Below, in pieces: positions 1 to 11,020 of a stretch of DNA of 64,000 nt (within the stretch, counting starts at the first letter, position 1; every line of letters begins with the position of its first letter). This DNA is from Hyperoodon ampullatus (lineage: Eukaryota; Chordata; Mammalia; Artiodactyla; Ziphiidae). Below the pieces are notes generated by a model. It did not search any database. It saw only the letters and a list, made by a program, of their open reading frames with translations, and was not told the origin of the DNA. The translations under genes and the position numbers were made by a program. The stretch lies in contig OX457072.1 of NCBI GenBank assembly GCA_949752795.1, forward strand, positions 3,286,001 to 3,350,000, given 5' to 3'.

Positions 1-257
1 AGAGAGTGGCATGGACGTATATACACTACCAAACGTAAAATAGATGGCTAGTGGGAAGCAGCCACACAGCACAGGGAGATCAGCTCGGTGCTTTGTGACC
101 GCCTGGAGGGGTGGGATAGGGAGGGTGGGAGGGAGACGCAAGAGGGAGGGGATATGGGAACATATGTATACGTATAGCTGATTCACTTTGTTATAAAGCA
201 GAAACTAACACACCATTGTAAAGCAATTATACTCCAATAAAGATGTTTAAAAAAAAA
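1..257 (+). mobile_element. L1 LINE 3' end, cut by the window edge
   Basis: This is the non-coding 3' end of a relatively young L1. It shows the usual order of this tail: a G-rich stretch around 110-150, 'tatgggaacatatg', a segment resembling 'gctgattcactttgttataa', 'gcagaaactaacac' and finally 'actccaataaag' followed by an A-run at about 249-257. The same tail recurs at 22.6, 50.4 and 60.2 kb. The left part lies outside the window. Confidence 0.85.
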
Positions 258-294
258 GAGTACATCCCATTTTCCTTGTAAAACTTTATCCCTA

Positions 295-1050
295 AGCCAA
301 GATATGGAAGCAACCTAAGTGTCCATCAACAGGTGAATGGATAAAGAAGATGTCCATATATACAATGGAATACTACTCACCCATAAAAAAGAATGGAATT
401 TTGCCATTTGCAGCAACATGGATGGACTTGGAGGGCATTATGCTAAGTGAAATAAGTCAGACTGAGAAAGACAGATACTGTATGATATCACTTATATGTG
501 GAATCTAAAAAATACAATAGGGCTTCCCTGGTGGCGCAGTGGTTGAGAGTCCGCCTGCCGATGCAGGGGATGCGGGTTCGTGCCCCGGTCCGGGAAGATG
601 CCACATGCCGCGGAGCTGCTGGGCCCGTGAGCCATGGCCTCTGAGCCTGCGCATCCGGAGCCTGTGCTCTGCAACAGGAGAGGCCACAACAGTGAGAGGC
701 CCGCGTACCGCAAAAACAAACAAACAAACAAACAAACCAGACTAGTTCTTCTATATACCATAAAAGAAGCAGACTCACAGATATAGAGAACAAACTAGTG
801 ATTACCAGTGGGGAGAGGGAAGAGGGGAGGGGAAATATAGGGGAAGGAGAGAAAGAGCTACAAACTATTAGGTATAAAATAAGCTACAAGGATATTTTGT
901 ACAGCACAGGGAATATAGCCAACATTTTATAATAACCATAAATGTAGTATAACCTTTAAAAATTGTGAAGCACTATACTGTACACCTGTAACCTCTGTAA
1001 TATTGTACATCAACTATGCATCAATAAAAAAACAAAAACAAAAACAAAAC
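295..1050 (+). mobile_element. L1 LINE 3' end, split by a CHR SINE
   Basis: The segment 295-520 matches the end of L1 ORF2 and the start of its 3' UTR ('atggaagcaacctaagtgtc', 'caatggaatactactcac', 'tgctaagtgaaataagtcag'). It resumes after a SINE at about 738 and runs to an A-rich tail (AAAAAC repeats) ending near 1050. Flanks 'ctttatccctaag' (283-295) and 'ccttttgtccctgag' (about 1050) may be a worn target-site duplication. The ORF2 remnant is too short and broken to be functional. Confidence 0.8.
521..737 (+). mobile_element. CHR SINE, short subtype, inside an L1
   Basis: A tRNA-derived SINE of the cetacean CHR family. Its head (ggcttccctggtggcgcagt) contains a Pol III A-box-like 'tggcgcagtgg', and 'gggttcgtgcccc' is the B-box. 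The body ends 'gaggcccgcgtaccgc' and then an (AAAC)n tail. It interrupts the L1 at 295-1050 and so is younger than it. The reading frames over it are SINE artefacts. Confidence 0.95.
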
Positions 1051-1223
1051 CTTTTGTCCCTGAGGTTTTCTTTTTGTCAGGTTCTTCCTGCCACGTCTTA
1101 AACGTATTCAAATGCACTTTTCTCATACTCATGCTGACAGTGCTCATATTTCCTTAACACCACGAATACTGTCAGATGATTGTTATTTTCACTAATGTTT
1201 ATGGAGGAATTTTTAGACATGCT

Positions 1224-1259
1224 TTCTTATGCTAACATGCATTCTTATGCTAACATGCA
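1224..1259. repeat. 18-bp perfect tandem duplication
   Basis: The unit 'ttcttatgctaacatgca' occurs twice head to tail (1224-1241 and 1242-1259) at the edge of a MIR. A related string 'atgctaacatgcatt' also occurs near 58278, next to another MIR, so the unit may include MIR-flank sequence. Confidence 0.85.
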
Positions 1260-1425
1260 TTATCTCATTTAATCTCAAATAACCCATGAGGTAGGTACTA
1301 TGATCATCCTCTGTTTTGTAGATGAGGAAACTGGGTCTTAGACATGGAAATAATATGCTCTCATCCACCGCTTGCTGCTGGCAGGGCCCGGGTTGGAGCC
1401 GAACCTGTTCCACCAGGTGGGAAGC
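1258..1425 (-). mobile_element. MIR SINE fragment
   Basis: On the minus strand this matches the MIR core. On the plus strand one reads 'attatctcatttaatctc', 'aacccatgaggtaggtacta' and 'gatgaggaaactgggtct', the hallmark order of a reversed MIR. The distal part (1370-1425) is badly worn. Confidence 0.8.
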
Positions 1426-2119
1426 CGGGCCACTGCCCATGAGGGTTCTGCTTGGGGCCGCCAGAACCTTTGAGACTGACCTGACTGAGTGGTCCAGAAA
1501 GGTCCCCCGGATGATGCCACGGACTCATTCCCACCTTGAGAACTGCTGACCTCGTGGGTAAATTCCACCACGTTTTAAACTGCTTCCACCCGTAAATATA
1601 ATTCCTCTCAATCTGTAAAAATTAAACCAAGAAGCCAACCCTCCTGAAATGATTATTTCACCATCTATACTAAGAAATCATTTAGAAAAGTTATTGCCTG
1701 AAAGATTCTATTTGCTTCTTAAAAGGCCATTCTTTCTTGTGCTTAAGCATCTTTTTGCTAGAAGAATCTGGCAACCTGTGTCATTTTTGGAACATTTGGA
1801 TTGGAACAGGATTTTTACACTCTTTATCATCTGGTGAGGCTTTTAATGGGAAAGTGTCAACATAAATTTGGAATTTCCTGACTTCTGCAGATTTGGGTTA
1901 TAATCTGGACATGACTAGAAAGGAAATCTTAAAAAAATATTTTAGAGTGTTTTATTGTGGAAATGTCCCCAAACATTTTCATCCCATTTTCCCAGAGAAA
2001 CCTGACATCGCGGGGAGGGGGAGGGGCCACATCCTTGAACTCTTTTGTGTGTTTAGAACAATGTCCAGTGAAAATCAAACAATATCGCTGCTAAATGCGG
2101 CTAAAATAGCCCTCGGTGC
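1426..2119. other. Unique sequence, no recognised feature
   Basis: Moderately AT-rich DNA with no repeat or coding signal that I recognise, passing into the CpG-rich block at its right edge. Confidence 0.5.
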
Positions 2120-2950
2120 GTGCTCTTGGAGGAGTGAGCTGAGCCACGGTCCCTCCAAGAGGGAGGGTCTGATTCTGACCGAAGCAGGGAGGCCTGGCGG
2201 GCACAGCATCTTCGCCACCGCCCTGTCATCAGCTCCTGTATGGCCTGGGCCCTTAAATGTCTTCCCCATCGCCCTGTCATCGGCTGCTGTCCGGCCTGGG
2301 ACCTGGCATCCCAGCCCGGGAGCGCGGAGCGAATACCAGCGCTGCGCCCAAGTGGAAAACAAAAGCCGGGCAGGGCTGGGGGCGGGCAAGCTCGTAAAGG
2401 AGAAGGAGGCGAAGTCACGAAGTCTGGCTTTCTGGCCAGATTTCCTCGGGAAGGTGAGGTGTGGCCGGCACTGTGTGCGAGCGCCGGGAGGGGCCGCACA
2501 CCCCGCCTCGGGCCGGCAGGCCCGGCTGGCCCGCGGCCAGGGCGCCCGACGCCAGGCCCGGCTCTCGCGGTGGGAGCGGCCGCCGGCGGCCACACAATGG
2601 CATTATCTCGGGCCAGCGCGCTGCAGGGACCCGCCGCTTCCTGCCCCCGCATCGCGGCACAGACTGTCCCAGGGCCCACCGCCTTCGGACACGCTCTCCG
2701 GCGCTCCGTCGCCAAGCTCGGTAGGGAAACGTCTAAAGCCACTTCTTCCTTGGGAATTGCAGACGCTGCGATGCTGTCATGCATTGTATTTTTATCCCCG
2801 CTGGAAGGACGCGCGGTCATGAGTCACCTGGGGGAAGGGACGAACTCGCCGAGCAGTTTATGTAATGCAGGCGACCGCTGGGGCTTCTTAGCACCGGGAA
2901 GACAGAAACGTCTTCAAAGCGACCTGAGCCCCGCACCCAGCGCCATTTAT
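2120..2950. promoter_or_regulatory. CpG-island candidate (possible promoter)
   Basis: GC content and CpG density rise sharply, with the densest part at about 2440-2730 (many CGs in cgccgg, ccgcgg and gcgcccgacgcc contexts). No TATA box is obvious. A consensus-like + strand splice donor (ggaag|gtgagg) lies at 2453/2454, and a minus-strand donor candidate (cccag|gtgact) overlaps an AP-1-like TGAGTCA at about 2820-2830. Long open frames cover the block on both strands, including 238 and 309 codons, but they look like the by-product of few stop codons in GC-rich DNA, and I recognise no protein. It may be a promoter, an orphan CpG island or an enhancer. Confidence 0.6.
2214..2302. repeat. 51-bp imperfect tandem duplication in CpG island
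   Basis: The string 'gccctgtcatcagctcctgt' at 2220 recurs as 'gccctgtcatcggctgctgt' at 2271. Both are followed by a ggcctggg motif and preceded by a ccacc/cccat-like lead. The period is 51 bp, giving two diverged copies. Confidence 0.75.
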
Positions 2951-3157
2951 TCCTGAGGGCCCATCATCGCCTCCTCCCACCCACTCCTGAGTCCCTGAGC
3001 TCCTCTGATGCCAGGAAAGCACAGAGGCTGCCACGGGAGAGGAAAACCTGGCGAAGGTGCTGGAGGGGCGTGCTTTTCACATCTAGTCGTTAGCGTCTAA
3101 ACTGTGAAGGGACTCTCAAACACAGCCCTTGGATTAAATGATAAAAAATGTAAAAGT

Positions 3158-3454
3158 GGGCTTCCCTGGTGGCGCAGTGGTTGAGAATCTGCCTGCCAAT
3201 GCAGGGGACACGGGTTCGAGCCCTGGTCTGGGAAGATCCCACATGCCGCAGAGCAACTAGGCCCGTGAGCCACAACTACTGAGCCTGCGCGTCTGGAGCT
3301 TGTGCTCCGCAACGAGAGAGGCCGCAAGAGTAAGAGGCCCGCGCACCGCGATGAAGAGTGGTCCCCGCTTGCCACAACTAGGGGAAGCCCTCGCACAGAA
3401 ACGAAGACCCAACACAGCAAAAAATAAATTAATTAATTAATAAAAACTTAAAAA
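3158..3454 (+). mobile_element. CHR SINE, intermediate-length subtype
   Basis: The element starts at 'gggcttccctggtggcgc', has an intact B-box-like 'gggttcgagccc' and ends 'acccaacacagcaaaaaata' with a (TTAA)-rich and poly(A) tail. It is flanked by a perfect 15-bp target-site duplication AAAAAATGTAAAAGT (3143-3157 and 3455-3469). Its middle resembles the short subtype (gagaggccgcaag...gaggcccgcgcaccgc), but it keeps the 3' part of the long subtype. Confidence 0.95.
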
Positions 3455-3469
3455 AAAAAATGTAAAAGT

Positions 3470-4045
3470 CCTCAAGCCCCGGTCCTACCAATGTGTTGCA
3501 CAGGACAAGAAAGACTAGATTTTGTTTTGTTTTGTTTGACTGGTATCCTTGGCTTTGGACTATTGCGATTAGATTCTTCAACAACGGACGAAGTCTTTCT
3601 AACTACGTGCCTGTGCCAGAAACTTTAGCAACCTGCTCCCAGAAATCAGGCGTTCAGTCCAAGAGTTACCAGAAATGCTCTTAGACCTTCTGCTTCCGGG
3701 TCAGGAAGTTTCTGGCAGCCGTGGACTCTGCTTCTTGAGGACTGTTGGACCAGACTGGTTTCAGGGGGGCCGAACCGTCCGCTTTGTGCCCAGTGACAAT
3801 TGCTGTGGTGCAAACCTGGTTTCAGGAGACCTGGGCAGAGGGGCTCTTGGTTTGCTCTTCATGCCTGGACGGCTCCCTAGACGGCTTTTCTCCCTCACCC
3901 TGACCCGTGAAGGTCCCTCCTGTCCTCGCTTTTGTGGAAATGACCAGGCTTTTTTGGGCCTGGACTCAGCAGAATGCAGGCCAGTGTTTAACAACCAGCA
4001 GCAAACAGCCCTGATCAGACGTTTGTCATGGCCTTTAGTGGGACA
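3470..4045. other. Unique sequence, no recognised feature
   Basis: Contains a short GTTTT run (about 3520-3538) and no repeat I can name. A frame of 125 codons (3675-4052) shows no recognised domain and no exon boundaries. Confidence 0.5.
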
Positions 4046-4049
4046 GGCC

Positions 4050-4475
4050 TAGAAATGTAGAATTTTTTAAACTACGAAATCTTTGCAGCATACAGAAAAA
4101 TACAGGGAATCTTACAATGAATGTTCCGGTACTCAGCAGCCACCTTTGATGCAATCTGGACGTTTTGTGATGTTTACGTGACAGTTTGCTTTTAAAGAAA
4201 CAGTTGAGGACAGCGTGGTCCCCTCCCCGCTCTCCCTGCACAGAGGTGACTGCTGTCTGAACTTTGGCGTTTGTCTGTCCCGCCTGCTGGACGGATGTTC
4301 TCCCACGTGTTCACTGCTGTGTAAAGGCTGGCATTGACTCTGATGAGTCAGTACAAGCTTTTCAATATTTTTGAACGCCACCCTTGCCTGCATGTTTCTA
4401 AGTACGTGTATGTACAATATGTAATCTTTCACATGTCTTAAAATTTGAATATATGTTGTATTATAATGCATATAA
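4050..4475 (+). mobile_element. Probable ancient L1 3' UTR relic
   Basis: The block 'catacagaaaaatacaggga ... caatgaatgttccggtac ... cagccacc' resembles the worn 3' UTR of old mammalian L1M elements. The rest is too diverged to place. It could also be unique sequence. Confidence 0.4.
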
Positions 4476-4479
4476 CCTT

Positions 4480-5445
4480 TTCGATAAGCTTTATTGAGAT
4501 ATAGTTCACATACCATACAATTCATCTCTTTAAAGTGTACTATTCAGTTGTTTTTAAAATAGTCACAGAATTGTACAACCATCACCACAGTTCATTTTAG
4601 AACATTTTCATTCTCACCTCCAAAAACACCTTTACTAATCAGCAGACACGCCCCTTCCTCTCACCTGCCAGACCAAGGCCACCACTAATTTGCTTTCTAT
4701 CTGCGGAATTGCCGATTCTGGTCATTTCATATAGATGGAATCATACAATATGTGACCTTTTGCATCTGACTTGCACTTAATGTAGCATTTTTATGGTTCA
4801 TCCACGATGTAGCATGTATTGGTACTTCATTCTTTCTTACTGTTTAATATTCCATTCTATGGAAGTATCATGTTTTATTTATTTATTCATCTATTTACGG
4901 ATATTTATGAATATTTCTGTACAAGTTTTTGTGTGAACACGTGTTTCATTTGGGGGGGTATACAGCTTGAGTGGAATTGATGGATCATAGGGTAAGTCTA
5001 TGTTTAGTCTTTTGAGGAGCTGCTAGACTGTTTTCCAAAGAAGCTGCATCAGTTTGCATTCCCACCAGCAGTCGTATGAGGGTTCCAATTTCTCCATATC
5101 CTTGTCAGCACTTATTGTCTGGTGTTTTTACTATGTCATCCCAGTAGGCGTGAACCGGTATCTTGTGGTTTTGATTTGCATTTCCCTAATGACTAATGAT
5201 ATTGAGTATCTTTTCATGTGCTTGCTGGCTATTTGTATATCCTTTTTGGTGAAATATTTCTTCAGATCCTTTGACCATTTAAAACATTTAATTACTTGGT
5301 TTTTTAATGTTTAAGGTATGTATAAGAACACTTTATATATTGATATTATAGGTATAAGTCCTTTATCAGATATATGATTTACAAATATCTTCTCCCATTC
5401 TGTGGGCTGTCTTTTCACTTTCTTGATGGTGTTTGCCGTACATAA
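4480..5445 (-). mobile_element. L1 LINE (old), minus strand
   Basis: Read on the plus strand this is a reversed L1 3' end running into ORF2: 'ttattgagatatagttcaca', 'ccatacaattcat', 'tagatggaatcatacaat', 'cattcccaccagcagt', 'gttccaatttctccatatcc', 'tttgatttgcatttccctaa' and 'tcttctcccattctgtgggc'. It is diverged throughout and carries many stops in the ORF2 part. Confidence 0.9.
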
Positions 5446-5479
5446 CCCTCAGAAAATCTTTGAGGTAATAAACATGGAT

Positions 5480-5905
5480 AAAACAATTATCCAATCAGAA
5501 CATGGAACACTAGTACAATAATTTTAACCAATTTCAACTTCTGTATAGCACTCAACAGTATGGGTATTGTGCGTTAAACTATTGATCCATTCTCTCATCA
5601 ATGGAAATTTGGGCCATTTCTAGTATTTGGCTATGACCTAATGCCACCATGAATGTTCTTGTCCATGTCTCCTGAGGCACACTTTCAAGTGTTTGTTGGG
5701 GAAACACCTACAAGTTGGATGCCAGGTCTTTCTCAGGTATTCCTGGGGTCTGAATGCCTGTCTTCAGGTTCACTGGATATTGTCAGAGTATTTTTCTTTC
5801 TTACCAGCAGCGTATTAGAGATCTCAGGGTGGAACATCTTTGCTAATACTTACTACTGTTTGACGGTTAAGTTGTAGGTATTGAGTTTGAAACTGAATCT
5901 CGTCA
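5480..5905 (-). mobile_element. L1M relic, minus strand
   Basis: The order 'gggccatttctagtatttgg', 'ctatgacctaatgccaccat' and 'atgaatgttcttgtccatgt' is that of the reversed tail of an old L1. The right half is poorly conserved. Confidence 0.6.
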
Positions 5906-6571
5906 TTTTTAAAATGCGGCCTTACTCGCTGTCAAACTATGGCAGCCTGTGAGGGACAGATTAGCTGCTGGTGCTGTTCTATTATTTGTAACAGAGAATT
6001 AAGAGATTGTGGCAATAATACGTTCTTGTGTATTGATAGCTCTGGGGACTCTGATATAAATAGATCAGTATGAATAACTGTACAGAATGTTTGTATGGTT
6101 CCCAGCCAGCTATGTTACATCATTGATTATGTAGACTGTATATAGAGTGGAACATATTTTAAATCTGCCGTATGAACTTTTGCTATTGATTAGCACAAAG
6201 TTCTAGAATTTATTAGTATAAGCTGTTTGAAAATTCATTTTGGAAGTCCTGTAAAAGCTGAATGCATTTCATTTCCATTCTAGGTCCCCAGACTTGTTGC
6301 TAATAATTCCAATTCCTGCAGCATTTTCTCATGTAGTTCAATTTTTAGTCTTTTAAAAGTTGATTTTTTCTGTACTGCGTAACTAATACACACATAACTT
6401 TGATCGTAAAGCTTTCAAAATTAACCCCGCTTTCAAGGCAAAGAGGAAAGAACTGAGACACTCTGATGCTTTTGTTTTGACATTTATAGTGGCGTGAAGT
6501 TCATTAGATAGACGGTATTGTAGATATTCCATCAAAGTTAGACTTAAATCAGTGTAATATAATATTTAGAC
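5906..6571. other. AT-rich unique sequence
   Basis: No repeat family or coding signal is recognised between the L1 relic and the SINE target site. Confidence 0.5.
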
Positions 6572-6588
6572 AAAGAAGACACTTTTAA

Positions 6589-6870
6589 AAACTTATTTAT
6601 TTATTTTTGGCTGTGTTGGGTCTTCGTTTCTGTGCTTGGGCCTTCTCCAGTTGCGGCGAGCGGGGGCCACTCTTCATCGCAGTGCGCGGGCCTCTCACTG
6701 TCGCAGCCTCTCCCGTTGCGGAGCACAAGCTCCAGATACGCAGGTTCAGTAGCTGTGGCCCATGGGCTCAGTCACTCCGCGGCATGTGGGAACCTCCCAG
6801 ACCAGGGCTCGAACCCGTGTCCCCTGCATTGGCAGGCAGACTCCCAACCACTGGGCCACCAGGGAAGCCC
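6589..6870 (-). mobile_element. CHR SINE, intermediate subtype, minus strand
   Basis: The element begins on the plus strand with the reversed tail 'cttatttatttatttttggc' and ends with the reversed head 'ccaccagggaagccc'. A perfect 17-bp target-site duplication AAAGAAGACACTTTTAA flanks it (6572-6588 and 6871-6887). Small open frames across it are SINE artefacts. Confidence 0.95.
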
Positions 6871-6887
6871 AAAGAAGACACTTTTAA

Positions 6888-7849
6888 TGGCAAATAAAGG
6901 TTTCTTTTTCCCTGACTAGAGTTTGATTCACAGGAAAGAAGAAGAAGTTTCAGTTTGAATTTTGAGAGCTCTAAAATTTCAGCAGTAACATTTTTCTGCT
7001 GAGTTTCTTGTATGAGTGTTGATCTGTAGTTTTAATATACATGGGTAGAATCTACAGAGTAAAACAAGCTACTGGAAAACTAATAATAAAGGGAGGAACT
7101 TTCTAATGGGGGAAGCTTCATAATCATTGTACTCCATAATTTACGTGGGATGCTTTTTTAAGGTGTATTTTAACAGACGGGTTAAAACACAGCTTAAAAG
7201 GCTGTGCTCAGCCTTTCATATCTTCATTATGACATTTACTCCTCCTGGAAAACCTAGAAGGCAGGCACTACCTCACTCATCTCAGCTTCAGCCATTTGCC
7301 AGAATCTTCCACAGATTTAGTTGGTGATATTAGTTGTGGCTCTGAAAATAAACTAAACTTTAGAGTCTTTGGATATTTCCCTCCAGTAAGTTTTCCAAAG
7401 CCAAGAAAGTTCAAGGGTTTAATTAAAGGCAGTTGGTCCTTTCAGCTGTACCGAGAGGGTTCTCCTTCAGAGTAAAGGTAAGGTCGGGAAATCCTGAGAT
7501 GTTCTACCTAAATTCTACTTCACTGAAGTGGTGAAAGATTAAAGTTCAGCCTCAAAGTTATTTTTCATTGAAAATTGGGTACACTCCAGTTGTCACCAGA
7601 TTTTCTTGGCCAGACTCTCTCATCTCTCTGGAGTGGGTGGAAACTTGCCCATGGATATTCAGAGAGGTGTAAGGTGTGGAGAGGAGAGGTCTGACCCCTG
7701 TCCCCAAGCCGGTGCCCGTCCAGTGATTGCACAGGCTTTGGATCAAAATGACTGTGGATGTGCTGTTGACCAGTTGTGGACCAGATGTGGAAACTTCACA
7801 CCATGCAGAACGGATCCCGAGTAGACTAAGGATGAAAATGTCCTGCTTC
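6888..7849. other. Unique sequence, no recognised feature
   Basis: No repeats or coding evidence that I can identify. Short open frames of 62-77 codons are of chance length. Confidence 0.5.
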
Positions 7850-8078
7850 CCAGCCCTGCTGGGAATTCTCTGCCTCTTGTTAAGTAGCTAATGTCACACG
7901 TTAGCTCTGTGCTACTTAACTTCTCTGTGCTTTGGTTCCCTCCTCTGTAAATTAGGGATAATAATAGTACTCTCATCCCCCAGGGCTAACGTGAGGATTA
8001 AATGAGGTTGTAAATGTAAAGTGCAAGAATAGTGCCTGGAAAATAGAAAATGCTCAATGAATGTGAGATAGGACTCTG
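7850..8078 (+). mobile_element. MIR SINE
   Basis: This follows the MIR order: 'ctgtgctacttaacttctct', 'ctctgtaaattagggataat', 'gtgaggattaaatgaggtt', 'gtaaagtgcaagaatagtgc' and 'tgctcaatgaatg'. It is a clear match in the core and 3' half. Confidence 0.9.
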
Positions 8079-8092
8079 TATTATTATTATTA

Positions 8093-8186
8093 TTTTCTTC
8101 CAGTTTTATTGAGATATAATTGACATACAGCACTGTATAAGATGCACAGCATAAAGATTTGACTGACATCTGATTGTATTACTATT
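8093..8186 (-). mobile_element. L1 3' UTR fragment, minus strand
   Basis: 'ccagttttattgagatataa' followed by 'ttgacatacagcactgtata' is the reversed 3' UTR of mammalian L1. Only about 90 bp remain before the next SINE. Confidence 0.75.
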
Positions 8187-8201
8187 AATGAAACACCCAG
8201 T

Positions 8202-8316
8202 AGGGAATGTCCTGGCTGGCGGTACAGTGGTTAAGACTCTGTGCTTTCACTGCCATGGGCATGAGTTCAATCCCTGGCCAGGGAACTAAGATCCCACAGC
8301 TGTGTGGCCAAAATAC
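8202..8316 (+). mobile_element. CHR-1-like older SINE
   Basis: A short tRNA-derived SINE of the older type: 'ggttaagactctgtgctttc', B-box 'gagttcaatccctgg', 'gaactaagatcccacagctg' and a terminal 'tgtggccaaaa'. Its 5' head (agggaatgtcctggctggc) is diverged from the later CHR types. The tail has grown into the adjacent microsatellite. Confidence 0.85.
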
Positions 8317-8383
<67 letters not shown>

Positions 8384-8384
8384 A
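8313..8384. repeat. Compound microsatellite (CATA)n(AT)n(AC)n
   Basis: About four CATA units pass into roughly 20 AT units and then about 8 AC units. It starts in the A-rich tail of the SINE just upstream. Slippage of a SINE tail is the likely origin. Confidence 0.95.
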
Positions 8385-9690
8385 TAAAGTCAGAGGAAAA
8401 TAAAATTAATTCTTGACGTACTCCAAAAATTGTTTGACTAATAAACCTTCAAACTTTTTAGAGATCATTTAAGTGCACTCAACTAGACGCAGAATCAGTG
8501 GAGGTCTTCTCAATGCATGGTCAACTTGAACTTAAAAATAAAGGAGAGTAATTTTACACACCCGGTAAAAATGTAGCTTTAGTGGATGGTCTTGTAAATC
8601 TGAATAGTTCTTATGGTTTCAGGACATATATATTGACACAGAAATAGTCTATGAATTCATTTTCATACTAAAAACTCAGAAAGCACATATGATACTATAT
8701 CGACATGGCAAATATTTTTAAATATCATAAAAATTAAATTAAAAATATTATTTTACTGAATACAGACTGCAAAGGGAGTTCACCTTTAAAACAGTCTGGA
8801 TTTTTAACTCCCTGGCTATTTTTTTGACTTAGACAATTAAGAAACATCCAAGTCAGCATTTCAGTAAATAGGGTTTTAAACAACTCACAATTATTTTTTT
8901 CCTATTTTTTTATCAACCAAGAGAATTAAGACTACAGACACATACAAAATGCTCTCTAATTAAAATCTGTTTGGATAGTGCCATTTCATAATTGTAGCAA
9001 ATCTAAATAATTCTAAATAAATAGTTCTTTATCATTAGTATAACTGTTATGTAATTATGAACCTTCACCAAAACTTACATTGTTCAAGAGCAAGTGGTTT
9101 TTCATTTCAAGAAGTGGCTCATGAATGTCTTCTTAAGTAAATTATCATGATAAGTCAGCAGTATTATCTTAAATAAATATCTTCTAACATTTTCCCTTGA
9201 TTTCCATGCCCAAAGTGAATAATTTATTTCAGAAGGATTTTTTTCTGCTGACAGGGAAGTTTAAAAAACTCATTCAGCTGAAGAAGTTTTCCTGACAATC
9301 ACGGAACCTTTGAAAGCTTGACCCTGGACATCACTACATGATGGTGTAACCCCGGGGTCCCTCACAGAGAGGAAACCAGGGTGAGAGCACAGTCTCCTCA
9401 TTACTGGAGCCATGTCTGCCAGCAAGGGCCATTTTGGAGGAGGGAAATCTAAACAGAAGCAGAAATAGCCTCCAACAAACTTCAGGAAATAGCAGTCAGG
9501 GGGGAGTCACCAAGGTTGTCAAATCTTGGGTTTTTTTGACTTGGGAGGTGAGATGAAAAAGCAGGAACTCTCCTTTAGTCCTTCACGAAATAGAAATATT
9601 TGCCAGTCCAACGAATGGAAAAACACCATGCTTCGAAAGTTTCCAGAGAGTGACGATTACAACTAGGCTTTGGGTAGGTTTTTTTTTTTA
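8385..9690. other. AT-rich unique sequence
   Basis: About 1.3 kb without recognisable repeats or coding frames. Conserved non-coding elements cannot be excluded without comparison to other species. Confidence 0.5.
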
Positions 9691-9694
9691 AAAA

Positions 9695-10105
9695 ACTTGT
9701 GTATGTAGAAAAGTGTGCAAACCGTAGATATACAGCCTGATTAATATTTTTCTCTTTTCACATAAAATTGTGGTAAAAGTATACATAGCACAAAATGTAC
9801 TGTTTTAACCATTTTGGGGTGAATATCTCGATGGCATTAAGTACATTCACATGGTTTTGCATCCGCACCACCATTCACCTCCAGAAGCTTTTCATCTTCC
9901 CCAAATGAAAGCCCACAACCATGAAACACTCACTTTCCCCCCTCCCCACCCAGGTCTGGGCAGCCACCATCTTACTTTGTCTCTCTGAATCTGACCACCC
10001 TAGGTATGAGTCATACCCGTGGAATCATGCAGTATTTGTCCTTTTGTACCTGGCTTACTTCATTGAGCATAATGTCCTCTGGGGCAGCCTGATGGATTTC
10101 ACCAG
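9695..10105 (-). mobile_element. Old L1 3' end, minus strand
   Basis: Reversed L1 tail: 'aaattgtggtaaaagtatac', 'catagcacaaaatgtactgt', 'tttaaccattttggggtg', 'cattcacatggttttgc', 'ccgtggaatcatgcagtatt' and 'cttacttcattgagcataat'. Confidence 0.85.
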
Positions 10106-10489
10106 ATTGAACACACCTGTGTAATCAGATCAAGCACCAGAGAAGCCCCTTGTGCCCCATGTCCAAGTCAGCATCCACCACGCTTGTGCCATCATGAGGT
10201 TAACCATGGCCGTAGTCAATGAAAAGGGGGAAGCAGAAGCCAGAAGGCTGAGGTTTCTGCCTCTCTCTTTCCCCGTAGGAGAGACTGCACATTTGATCTG
10301 ATGTATACACTGGGCTTTAGCCTACCCGCCAAGGAAAAGCTTGGAAAGTGTTGGTTTAGGAAATGTTCTCACTTCAGTCCCAGATTGTCTGGAGAAGGGT
10401 CTTGCGTCTGCCTAACTCCCAATGTTGAGAGTCTGTTTAGGTAGCATCTCCTGCAGGAAGGCTTCTCTAAGTGCTCTTGGTGCCTTCCT
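10106..10489. other. Unique sequence, no recognised feature
   Basis: Lies between two L1 relics on opposite strands. Nothing identifiable. Confidence 0.5.
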
Positions 10490-10885
10490 GCCAAAATGTG
10501 GTCCGGCCATACAATGGGGTATTATGACCTTAAAAAAAGAAAGAAATTCTGACACACACTACAACATGGAGAAACCTTGAGGATATTATACTAAGTGAAA
10601 TAAGCCAGACACAGCACGAACATGTATGATTCCAATCATATGAGGTTTCTAAACTAGTCAGACACATGGAAACAGAAAGCAGAGGGTGATTGCCAGGGGC
10701 TCTGGGGCGGGAACATGCGAGTGGTTGCTCAGAAGGGTCAGAGCTTCAGTTTTGTGAGGCGAAAAAGCACTGTTGCACATCAGTATGTATATACTGAACA
10801 CTACAGAACTGTATGCTTAAAATGGTTGAGATGATTTTTATGTTATGTGTTTTTACCACAATAAAAAAAAAGTTTAAAAAAAGAT
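10490..10885 (+). mobile_element. Old L1 3' end
   Basis: Contains 'acaatggggtattatgacct', 'atactaagtgaaataagcca', 'tgtatgattccaatcatatg', 'tgcttaaaatggttgagatg' and 'tttaccacaataaaaaa', in L1 3' order, ending in an A-run. Confidence 0.9.
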
Positions 10886-10899
10886 GAGCTTTCTAATTC

Positions 10900-11020
10900 T
10901 GAAGCTGTTTGCCCTTGGAGAAGTCTTTTAACTTCTCTTTGGGATTCTGGCAAAATGAGGGAAGTGTCAAAATATGAACCTGGCTCAAAGCGTTTCTATA
11001 ATAAATGCTGAGGCAACTCT
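10900..11020 (+). mobile_element. Probable MIR fragment
   Basis: 'ggagaagtcttttaacttct', 'gcaaaatgagggaagtg' and 'tctataataaatgctgagg' follow the MIR order but are diverged. Confidence 0.5.

Noticed and set aside
521..660. tRNA-like A- and B-boxes
   Set aside because: They belong to the tRNA-derived head of the SINE, which has no tRNA cloverleaf. No true tRNA gene was found.
1893..2822. 309-codon open frame (+) through the first CpG island
   Set aside because: Stop-poor GC-rich DNA gives long frames on several strands at once here. The peptide is R/P/G/A-rich without domains, and its left part lies in ordinary intergenic sequence.
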